Assembly: GCA_963930775.1 (NCBI GenBank) | Contig: OZ005701.1 | Location: forward strand, 3,851,669 to 3,915,668 | Reading direction: 5' to 3' | DNA: 64,000 nucleotides | Source of the DNA: Cliona cf. orientalis | Taxonomy: Eukaryota > Porifera > Demospongiae > Clionaida > Clionaidae | Shown: positions 37,901-49,522 of the stretch, one piece after another | How the letters are laid out: every line of letters begins with the position of its first letter | Numbering within the stretch: the first letter of the stretch is position 1 | Made by a program: the position numbers and the translations under genes | The notes under the pieces: generated by a model | The model's database searches: none | What the model saw: only the letters and a program-made list of their open reading frames with translations | Told to the model about the DNA's origin: nothing

Positions 37901-40900
37901 GAACTCCCCCCTTCCAGCTTTAAAGGCGAAAGTCAACCCTATACCCAAACTACGTTCACGGAGTCTGCCGGGATAATTAAATCACCAAAGCACAGAGCCC
38001 CAACAATAGTAATTACATGAAAGTTCTTAGCTTAACAAGGATGGGCACACACACTCTCATCACCCCATCTACATCCTAAAGCTAGCTGGAAGAGAAAAAA
38101 ATCTGGGCAGCCACCGGGAATCGAACCCATGCATGGATTGGTGCCTAAATTTCATGCATGTTTCATGCATGTTCCATGCATGAAAAATATGGATATTTCA
38201 TGCATGAAACCTGCATGTTCCAGGTGTATTCCATGCGTCGTACAAGCATATTCCAAGCATGATACAGGCGTATTCCATGCGTGGTACATGTGTATTCCAT
38301 GCGTGATACAGGCGTATTCCATGTGTAGTACAGGCGCATTCCATGATACTGGGATATTCCATTCATGTGTGCATACACAGTACAGCTACAGGCATATTTT
38401 AATAACCCTTGGACAGAGTACTTGTACTTATACTTGCTGTAAGCATAAGGCACTGTGCTCCTGCATAGGCAAGTATGCTCTTTATAGATATGTAGATATT
38501 GGCTTTAAGGAAAACAGACAAAGCTTGTTGGCACCTATGGACATGCATATTATGCTGTAAGATATGAGATTTAGAGCAGCTCATACATAATTTTTATAGC
38601 AAAGGTATACACATTCTGAAAAACTACAGGTATATGAATATCTCAGCAGTGAGTTACTACCCACTGATTAGCAGCTAAACCATATTCAGTGTTCACATAG
38701 CTATATGGCATTGTATACGTACTGGCCCTCCCCCCCCCCCCCCCCCCCCCCCCCCATTTGGTCTTTTACATATTGTAGGATACTTCAGTAACTAGCACTG
38801 AGACCCCAAGGTGAGTTTGAGGACTGAAATAAGGGACCACATTCTTATCTGTAACCTTGATGTCTAGCCTGGGGGACAACTTTCAAACTAATATAAAGAA
38901 GCTCTTTTATTTACACTCTTTCAGCCAAATAAACTTACACCCACACTATAGTTATGGAAATCAATTTTACATGGGGTATACAAAACAATGTGTTAATTTA
39001 GTATGGCTCTCCAAGTTAGGCTATATAGTAGCTACTTACCTTGGAGCACTAAAGGTTTCACAAAGTCTCACACTTTCAAATCTGCAAAGTAGCTGCTTCT
39101 AATCAGTATGATGTAATGTGGAACTTCATGCATGTAACATGCATGGTTCAGGAGTGATAAAATCTCACGCATGTTTCGTTTCATGCATGTTTCAGGCGCT
39201 CCATTTTGAGTATGCAATTGGCATTACTGGCAAAAATTTACCCCTGGTAAAATTTGCACATATTACAAAATTTCATGTACATAATATTTGACGGTAAGCT
39301 TCTGTAATCTTTTTTTTGCACTTGAAAAAATTATATGAATCTGTACAATAAAATTTATTTTGTGAGCTGCAATTTATTCATGAAAATATTCACAGCAAAA
39401 CTAGCGTAGTAAAACCAATTCAGTCTGCTTAGTATGTACATGTGGACGTGAAGGAAATCACCGTGCGAGAAGAGTAATCCCCCAGCTGGAATAAAGATAA
39501 TTTCTTTATGTAACAGACACATCCAGACAAGCAGACTATTCAGCTTAACGAATATCGTTACAAACAATAGATGTTTCGACTGTATCATATTTGATTGCTT
39601 TGTGTTCATGTCTAATAGCCCTGACTAGCTAGCCCTTACACTGCTGTTTCACTCTCTATAAAAACCTCACTGATTTCTGTGCACTTCAGAATTGTATCTT
39701 GAACCTAAGCTATCTATTGTTGACTTCACTATCACGTGCTTGTCAATGAGTGTTTCAGTGGTGTCAGGAGTGGGATCATGTCGGATACAGATGAGACAGT
39801 GCCTACTGGTGGGGCTCAAGATGGCCCGGGTGCTGCAGCCCCAGTTACTGCTGCCACAGCGACGACTACAGTTCCTGTGAGAATGAGCCTCCGACCTCCT
39901 AGTCGATTCACTGCCAAGAGTGACTTCAATCTATGGTTCATGAGATTTGAACTATATACTGGAGAAGCTAAGATTCCAGATGGTGAGCGAGTGAAGGAAC
40001 TCCTTCCACTGTTGGACGATGAGCCATTCCAGGCTGTGAGTCAGATGGGCCTCGTCGGGAGTGCCAAGTACGCAGCCGTCAAGGAATGTCTGCGACTACG
40101 GTATGGTCAGCTCGGTACCGAACTTGAATGGCAATTCAACCTGCAAGGCAGAGTGCAGGAATCTGGAGAGTCCCTTGCAGAATTTGCTGGATCTCTGCGC
40201 TTTTTGGCAAGCAAAGCATTCCCAGGATGGACGGATGCACAACGGCAGGAGTTGGCACGCAACCAGTTCATTCAGGGCGTTCTGTCCCCTTCTATCCAAC
40301 TCCGCCTTGTGTGTGAAATGCCTGCGAGCCTGGAAACTGCCCTAGAAGAAGCTGGGAAGTTGGAATCCATTGAAGCCGCTCAGAAGCGATTACAGGTGTG
40401 TGTACCCAACAGAATGTCTTGGTGGTCCAAGAGTTAACGCAGGAGTGCTTACTTGGGGCAGATTTTCTAAAGCATCATGGCTGTGTGATCGATCTTCAAA
40501 GGCACCACTTGTTGGCTGGGGGGGGGGGGGGAAGCTGTCCTGCTACAATCTCTGACTCGGACGCCAGAAACACTCTCTGCCTGTCACGTTCAGATAATGG
40601 AAACGGCTGTGATACCAGAGCAACATGAAGTCCAAGTACAAGTGCAACTGTCAAAATAGGAAGGTGGCAGCATTGAAGACTTCACGGGGATAATGGAGCC
40701 AGAGCTGAAGTTCTCTCAGCGACATAATTTACTGGTTGCTCGGTCTATCTCGACAAGTAAGAATGGGTGCACCATTGCAAGATTGCTTAACCCTACTACT
40801 ACCCCTATTACAGTGCACCAATCAGAGAAAGTAGGAAGTTTCTATCCAGTGGAAATCACTGCAGTACACACTTTGGATGCGCCTGTTTCAAGGCCTCCAA

Positions 40901-43900
40901 TGTCCGAATCCATACCAGCAGAAGTAGATGCTGCCATTGCTAAAATGATGTCTGGAGTTGAAGATCTCGTGGGGGAAGAAATTGAGCAGCTAAGAGCACT
41001 ACTGGCAAGCTACATTGACATTATATCCACCTCGGATACAGATATTGGCAGGACAGATAAGCTACAACATGTGATCAATACAGAGGGCCCCCCAGTCAAG
41101 CAGGCACCACGCCGATTGTTATTCAATCGTCGCCAAGAGGTCAAGGAAATGGTGGACAAAATGTTGCAACAATAGATTATCGAGCCTGCTCATGGGCCGT
41201 GGTCTTCTCCAATTGTTTTTGTCAAAAAAAAAAAGATGGCTCCACCCGGTTCTGCGTCGACTTCCGGCGTCTGAACAGCATCACCAGGAAGGATGCACAC
41301 CCCCTTCCAAGAATCAATGATACTTTGATGCACTCTCAGGGGCGAGCTGGTTTTCCACACTAGACCTAGCAAGTGGATACTGGCAGGTCGAGCTGGCGGA
41401 GGCAGACCGAGAAAAAACTGCCTTCTCCACACCCTATGGCCTATTCCAATTCCGGGTAATGCCATTTGGGTTGTGCAATGCCCCAAGCACGTTTCAACGT
41501 TTAATGGAGCTAGTCCTAACTGGACTACACTGGAGCTCATGCCTGGTTTATATAGATGACATCATAATATTCAGCAGCACGGTTCAGGAGCACTTTCAGC
41601 GACTGTTGGAGGTGTTTGAGCGACTCAAAGTCAAGCCCAGCAAATGTCATCTCTTCAGAAGAAGTGTGGACTACCTCGGCCACATCGTCTCTAGGCAGGG
41701 AGTGCAAACTGACCTGGGGAAAACTGAAAGTGTCACCAACTGGCTACCCCCCAACAATGTCAAGGAGCTGCGACAATTTCTAGGGCTGGCATCGTACTAC
41801 CGACACTTTGTGAAAAACTTTGCCTCGATTGCAGCACCACTTCACCGTCTCACAGAAAAGGCAAAGACCTGGTCATGGACACTGGAGTGTGAACAAGCAT
41901 TCAATGCTCTCAAGGAGAAGCTAACAACTGCCCCAATTACTAGCATTTCCCCAATTTGATCTCGAGTTCACAGTGGATTGTGATGCCAGTTCAGAAGGTC
42001 TCGGAGCTGTGCTGTCCCAGAATCGTGATGGGAAAGAGTGTGTGATATCATATGCCAGTAGAACTCTATCAAAAGTGGAACGGAGATACTGTGCCACTAG
42101 AAAGGAGATGCTAGCCCTTGTCTGGGCCATCCGTCAATTTCGCCCATACCTCTATGGTAAGAAGTTCACTTTTCGCACTGACCACAATGCTTTGAAGTGG
42201 CTGTGCAGTTTTCATGAGCCAGAGGGCCAAGTGGCAAGGTGGCTAGAAAGCCTCGCAGAATATGATTTCACTGTACAGCATCGGTCCGGAAAACAACATG
42301 TAAACGCAGACTCCCTATCCAGACTGCCTTGTAAACAATGCGGATGGACTCTGTCCGTGGTAGCCACTCCCATTCAAAATAAAGAATGCCTTGCTATCTC
42401 CCCACCAGCAGTGACCAGCTGCGATTACCATTGGACACCTGACCTGGCTCAAATGATAGGGTGGCTGGGAGATATGACCCTACCCAAGCACTTCCCCAAG
42501 GGAAAAAGTCATGGCCTTCAAAGCCTGTGGGCACAACGACAACAGATTACCCTTCACAATGGCATTCTTTATCGTCGGTGGGAAGATGTTCAAGGAGGTG
42601 GCAGAGATAGGCATCTCCAACTTGTAGTGCCAAGGAACCAGGTTGATGTGATTTTGACAGAGATCCACAATGCATGCTCCTACTGGGGGACACCTTGGAG
42701 TGGCGAAAACACTGAACAAGGCCAGGAAAAGATTTTACTGGATAGGCCAGCGTAACGACATAGAGGAATGGTGCAGAAGATGTGAGATGTGTACTTCAAG
42801 GAAATCTCCACCAAGGCACCGCCATGCCCCTCTACAAATCGACATCACTGGTAATCCACTGCAGAGAGTTGCAATGGATATCCTAGGGCCATTGCCAGTG
42901 ACACACCAAAATAACAAATTCATTTTGGTGATTGGGGATTACTTCACAAAATGAACAGAAGCATACCCCATACCCAACATGGAAGCCAGCACTGTAGCAA
43001 GAGTTTTGTCAATGAATTTGTGGCTCGTTTGGGTGCCCCCGAGACTCGGCACACCGATCAGGGAAGAAACTTTGAGTCTGCTCTAATGAAGGAAGTCTGC
43101 CAATTGCTGGGAGTTACCAAGACTAGAACAACACCTTACCATCCGCAATCTGATGGAATGATTGAAAGATTCAACCGCACTCTGCTCTCTATGCTCAGCA
43201 CAGCAATCGAGGATGATGAAAAAGACTGTGGGACACAAAGCTACCATGTCTCATGCTGGCATACCGTTCCAGTGTTCATGAGGCAACCAAAGAGACGCCC
43301 TTTAAGCTGATGTTTGGGCGTGAAGTACGCCTCCCTGTTGACGTGATGTTCGGTCACCCTGCTCCACCTCCAAGCAGTTGCACTCAGTATGTGGAAAATC
43401 TTAGAAAAACACTGGAAAGCGCATACCAAAGAGTGAGACAACACCTGACTACACAACATCACAGACAAAAGCAGATCTACGATCGCAAAGTTGAAGGTGC
43501 ACCCTATGCAGTGGGAGACAAAGTGTGGCTACACTCTCCAGCACTACCGAGAGGACGATCAAGGAAATTTTTCCGCCCCTGGCAAGGCCCTTACATCATT
43601 ATCAAAATCATCAGTGATGTGGTATACAGGATAAAGAAAATGGAGCCACCCCACAGACGTATAGTGGTTCACTATGATAGACTAAAGCCTTATATTGGTA
43701 CTAAGCAGAGCTTAGAAAAGGGGCCTACCGAAGCAAGTTCAGAACCAGAGGAGGGAGAGCAGACGGAGGAAGACGATGAAGAGATAGACTACAATGTCGT
43801 TTACGTGCGAGAAAATATCCCAAGCTGTGACCAGTGTCCTGCAGACAGTAGGACCACGAGGGATTCCCAGCAACATGCCCTGCCCACTGAAATAAGCCAT

Positions 43901-46900
43901 CCGTTATGACATTCAACCCGAAATCGTAAACTTCCTGAAAGATATGGCAATCCAAAACTCCATTAAAGCATGTGGACATGGCTTTTGGAGGAGGGGGAGT
44001 GGTGTAACAGACACATCCAGACAAGCAGACTATTCAGCTTAACGAATATCGTTACAAACAATAGATGTATCATATTTGATTGCTTTGTGTTCATGTCTAA
44101 TAGCCCTGACTAGCGCTAGCCCTTACATTGCTGTTTCACTCTCTATAAAAACCTCACTGATTTCTGTGCACTTCAGAATTGTATCTTGAACCTAAGCTAT
44201 CTAATATTGACTTCACTATCACGTGCTTGAGTGTTTCATTTATATGTATGTGTGTATTGCCCGAGATCATTGTACTCAGTACAGTTTTGCAGTTACATTG
44301 TAAAGGCTCATTGCTATGCTAGCTATTAGTTGTTAGGAGAATCTTTAGTAAGCATTTGACCAGGGGGCGGATCCAGAGCCTCCAATAAGGGGGGTGCTAC
44401 ATTATATATTTGCGTGCGAAGCGCGCGTGAAATTTTTGGCCATGCCCCCTTTATACGAAATCACACCCACTTAATTGCCGTGAAGCGAGGCAACAACCTG
44501 AAAATGTGGAGAAATCAGTGAGTTTTTGTCTCTACAGACAGGTTTATTATAGCTAAATGTATGTCAGATCGAGGTTTTTTGGCTAGAAGGGGGGTGCTAG
44601 AGCTAGCCATGTCTATAGAAGCCTGTATGTTGTCTTGGCTGGAGGGGGGGGGGTGCTTGAGCACCCCAAGCACCCCCCCTGTATCCGCCCCTGTTGACAT
44701 AGCATAAAAAGCAAGCATCAATGGTGGGACGTTTTGGGTTGTGAGCCTGAGAGAATTGGGCATTGTTGATAATTATTGGACCAGTTCAAAGGGCACCTAA
44801 GAGCTGCAATATTATTAGAACGGTTCTGGAAATTTGCAAGAGTGCAAGCACTATCATTGATCAGTACTATTTTAATAGTGGCACTGATTATGTCAGTGGC
44901 GAAAACAACAAAATATGCTTCCTAGTTTCACTTCTTTTTGGAAGTTTCATTCTGATTGCTAAGTCATGCTCAAGTTGCTGGTATCAGAACCGTTGCCTCT
45001 CAGACTCCAGAAAGACATCGAAGCAGTAGGTAAGTGCCCATATAAGTGTAATTAAGTTTGGCATCACAACCGCTAGCTCGATTGATGATTTCATGATATC
45101 ACACCTTGCAATACGTTCCACCTAAAAATACTTTGTGTCTGGAAAGATGCCTTAAGGTTATACCGTACCGTCGCAAAAGAGGGCCCACTACAGAATATTG
45201 GCCCACCCCCCACTTTGGACTCAAGTTCCTGCTAAGGTCTAGTGTTTACTCGAATATGCGCCAGTGTGTAGCTACCCTTGAAAACGCAGCTCAAATAGCT
45301 GGTTTATGAGGACTGAACTTTGAATAGTTTATGTAAGATCGATAAATAACGTGCTAAACAGCTGTAAAATTAAGCGTAGCCAGGGACTATACATTATCTT
45401 TCAGAAAGATAATGTATAGTCCCTGGCCTAGCTAGCTTTATGCCACGTTAACGGCGATTGTACACGGCTAGCGATCGTAGCCACGCCCACTTAATACAGC
45501 TGCACTCAACGACACATGCTGAAGTATCGCGACCGCCCTTGCTCTGGATTTACTTGAATAAGGCTGAAACCAATAGTAGCCACTGCTACTATTCAAATTA
45601 TGAAGCTAGCGTGGGTAACTTACCTGGGTGCTCTTTCGCGTATAAACGCAATACTGATACCTGGAATATTGGCCCATCCCCCAATCTTAGCCCAATGTAA
45701 GGTGCACCACCCATGGGGCCTCTTTCGCGAGGGTACGGTATATGGAATACTGTTTCATGAATCATAGAATCGGTAGACTCTATAAGTAGGGATGGCCCGG
45801 ATATGCCATATAGATAAAAATGTTAATAACTCGGAACAACTTGAATTTTAAGATTTTTAACTTTCATATTCGTGATCTATGCCAAAATATCTATCTATCA
45901 AGCCCAAAAACATCCATAGGAACGATCAGGTACGCCTGAATCAGCCGTTTATAAGTTTGTAAAAAACGTGCATTTCGTCAATCTTCTTTCTTTCATCTTA
46001 TCCAGGGCTAACTCAAAACTGGCATGACTTCTAATCTTAGTTTAACAGTAAATACACTCCGTTTTGTTGAGCGTAGGTCTATGGCACGCTATTTGTTATC
46101 ATGAAAGTCGCTGAATTGTAGGTTTACACAGCGTGTTTAATTAGTGGGTGTGTCCGCCACGCCATTTTGTCATATAATGCGCATGCTCCGACAATGTTGC
46201 CATGGTGAAGTCATGTGACCAAAATCAGTGGCGCTCAAGCGCTTGCGCTGAGCTGGTGAACTGTCGAAATGCTGGCTACTATCAACAATAAACTTACTGG
46301 GCTATGCTTTCTAATAAGAAGTTTTACATTACTACTCGGCGTGAAACAGTCTTCTTTCAAATTTGTCAGCCAGTTGTCTTCAGGAACAAGTCGAGTTCAA
46401 GAGCTGAAAGGGCGTGGCTATCACGTCGTCTGATGTCTTCTAGCAAGAGTATTATAGAGGAGGAGGGCTTCTAGTACGGTAATGCGCACACTGGTTACCT
46501 ATACACTGGTTACCTGCAGCTATGTCTCGAGAGTCCCACTGATGCATATTCAATTGTATATGATGCACTGAATGAAGACATCCCGTCTAAAGACTGATCA
46601 GTTCAGTGCACTTGACAGGCCGAGAATAGATCCCATTCCTCACTCTATACAAAATTCCTCACTGATGCCTTCTTGAAATTCTATCATAAAGCCCATTCGG
46701 ACGTGTGTTCAACCCTCTAGTAAATTTTGTACTATTATTGCTATTGACCACTGTGAAATAAATCACATGACCTTTGTACTATTATGATTGTGGAAGTAGA
46801 ATGCACAAAGTTTAATATTAGCCTTTATGGTACCAGATTGTCTCAGGTCAGCACCATCAGTGTTACCATGCACTCCGGGGTCTTCTGCATGACAGTCCCA

Positions 46901-49483
46901 TAACCTGAAATCAAAATGTATGCCGGTACTAGGCCAACCTTGTGATGCTGATGGGATATATGCAGGAACTGACCTGAGCTTCAAAAGTTGCCCGGTTCTT
47001 CTGAACACACTAGCTATAATAATCATGTGACACACAGCATACACATACACTCACATACATAAAGTAACACATCAAAGACTGATACAAGATGCATGGCCAT
47101 TGACAATGGCAATACTGTAACACCGAGACTGAATCTGATCATGGTAGGTTTAACCATTGACAATGAAGTTGATAGTCTAATGGGCAAACCATGCGAAGTG
47201 GTATAATTGCCAAAACATTATATGAATCATTAGTTGCTCAGAGTGCAATAAAAAAAGAATAGTAAAGTTAACAAGTATAAAAAAGAATTGAAAATTAAAG
47301 GATGAAGTAGGGATGGTAGGACCAAAAAAATACACAAACAAGATTTGTAGGGATAGTCACATCAACTATACATCCCTACGCTTGCTTTTCTCGATTATCA
47401 TGATTGCGTGCGCGCACCTAATTTGTCGTTGATGTCAATAATATAATATTCTTGGGTCTTATCCTTGATTCAATTTATTTTGACATTGTATGTGAAAGAA
47501 AATCCTGTTTAATTTATTTTACTCGTGATGATTGTAGGCCGGATTACTGGTTAGTTCAATAATTGAAGTTACTCAAAAAGCAAGCGTAGGGATGTATAGT
47601 TGATGTGATTATCCCTACAAATCTTGTTTGTGTATTTTTTGGTCCTACCATCCCTACTTCATCCTTTAATTTTCAATTCTTATTTATACTTGTAAATAAT
47701 TAATGAGCATGACATAAAACTCTTTGTATCTAAACAGAGGCTTCTAATCCTTATCTATAGATGGTTCTCCTGGCCCAGCTAAAGTTGACTCGAATGATGT
47801 TTTGTGGCCTTAGTCCATATATGGTGGTGGCCTGATTGTTTAAAAATATTTCGCGTCAGTTTTTGCCTACAGATTGGTATGTCCAGGAGCTAGCCTTCAA
47901 CGCTCTTGAGGGCCAAATGTGTCGTTTTGATTTCAAAACTACTCCGTTTTCGCTCACAAGGCGCCAATTAAAGTAGCAGCACGATCAGCTTCCTGCCGTA
48001 CTGTTGCACCTAAACTCGCCCATAATTCTGGATCCAACATTCTAAATGAAAAGTGGCCCTGCACCAATCGTTGCAGAATTTTCATGGGCATTACATGTAC
48101 TTTTCACAACCTAGTATCCTATAATTCATTACATTTAAGAGGTCATGTTTCTTTGAAAATGCCATGATGTTGCCATCGTTATGCTGTGATATTTGTGATC
48201 TATTGAATGCCATGAAATTGTTGGTTGTTTGATGGCATATTCATGGCATTGCATAGCATCATTATGCTGTGAAGTTGCCATGATATCTACTGATTCCTAT
48301 AGAATATTTATAATCCTCTGAAATTACTATGATTTTTCCATGATATTAGTATGATACTATGCCGCAACCATGGTAACAATAAAGAAATTCTGCATAGTAA
48401 TATATTATGGGGAAGAGTTACTGTACAGGACAGTCACAAACTGGCATACAAGTCCTTTACCTCCTGAATAGTACCAGTGGATAATCAATTAATAGAAAGT
48501 GAAGTTTTAGCCCCACCCACTGCCAGCACATTCGAGTGCTCAATCACAAGGCTAGCAAGTTATGAACACAGTGATTCTTGGAATAAGCTCTGTAATAGTT
48601 CGTGGGAGTATGATCAGAAGCAATAGCCGACTTTTTTTGGCGAGACTCGCTTCAATCAAGGTAAAGAGTCAGAATCTATCTCAGTGGAATCATAGATAAT
48701 GCAGTGTTGAATATAGCCCATCTCGTACAGCTGGCTATCTGAAAATAGGTTGGTATACTAGTTCTAGCCATGTAGAGCATGGAAAACTCTTAATTGAATG
48801 GTAAATATTGCTATCGTCTTTATTGGGCGCATGCGTTTAGTAGATAACAACAGGAAGGAAGCATGCGCTTAATAAGCATGTGCGCTTGTAAACCAGACTT
48901 TACGGTATCTCGTTTGCAAGTCTAAAATGCGGTGTCATAAGGTTCATGTATTACTTGGATTTCGCCAACTCCGCTCTCTTCACCAGTTATGGTACCTTTT
49001 GGCTTCTTGACTTGACTTTACATATACTGTAGAATCCCACGATTACGCCCCCTCCCTTTGTGCATGCTAGCGTTGGGCAAAAGTGGGGAGGGGGCTTATA
49101 CGTGGGATCCATGTGACAACCATTACCGAACATCGAATGCCACGTGGGCATGCAATCTCCGTACTATCTCTGGCCATTTGGTGGGAAAAACGACAAAGTA
49201 ATTAAGGCATACCTTAGGGCTACGGTTATTTGCGGGTCCAAATCTTAGCGGATTTTGGAAATAGTGCATTTAGCGGGTACTCATTTCAGCAATTTTCAAA
49301 ATTAGAATTCTTTTTGTTTGAAAATATTGAAATTTTTAATATTCGTGGGTACAAATATTAGCGAGAATCGGGCAAATCGCAAATTTCACTAAATTTTGTA
49401 CCCGCAAACAAAAGTGTCCTTAAGGTAATATGACACAAATAGCTAGTTAACCCTCGGCGCATGCGCGAGGGGTACGGTAGTCG

Positions 49484-49522
<39 letters not shown>

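Larger units (their letters stand above)
37151..38131 (-). repeat. 288-bp tandem array with tRNA-like Pol III units (3.4 copies)
   Basis: Units start at 37151, 37439, 37727 and 38015, exactly 288 bp apart and nearly identical. The fourth stops inside the tRNA-like part at about 38129. Read on the minus strand, each full unit has a tRNA-like gene followed by GGATTTTTT, a plausible Pol III terminator. The array sits inside element A: the intact copy at 52683 reads straight through ATTACATGCATGGATTGG, and CATG occurs at both array junctions. Confidence 0.9.
36943..39212. mobile_element. ATGCATG foldback element A, copy 1 (interrupted)
   Basis: Ends TACTCAAAATGGAGCGCCTG and the inverse CAGGCGCTCCATTTTGAGTA. 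Next to the ends are many CATGCATGTTTCATGCATG palindromes. Inside are a 20-22-bp minisatellite (GTATTCCATGCGTGATACAG, 38222-38350), a poly-C run of about 26 (38730-38755) and a non-coding block. The tRNA-like array 37151-38131 interrupts it, as shown by the intact copy at 52683. I see no convincing target duplication for A itself. Confidence 0.8.
39505..44242 (+). mobile_element. Ty3/gypsy LTR retrotransposon, decayed, with 4-bp target duplication
   Basis: Flanked by TTTA (39505-39508 and 44239-44242). Order: 5' LTR, tRNA-Leu PBS, gag, remnant protease, RT, RNase H, integrase with GPY/F module, polypurine tract, 3' LTR. The pol order RT-RH-IN places it in Ty3/gypsy. It lies in sense orientation in MTHFD1 intron 8. 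Frameshifts, stops and one internal deletion make it non-autonomous. LTRs differ by several small indels and substitutions, so the insertion is not recent. Confidence 0.95.

Noticed and set aside
37151-38131. CRISPR array (regular repeats)
   Set aside because: The repeats are 288 bp with no spacers, the context is eukaryotic and the units are tRNA-like.
38129-38560. 143-codon Cys/His/Met-rich frame, with similar frames at 52836-53435 and on the opposite strand
   Set aside because: It arises from ATGCATG palindromes and the 20-22-bp minisatellite of element A. Both strands give similar frames, which is typical of palindromic repeats, not genes.
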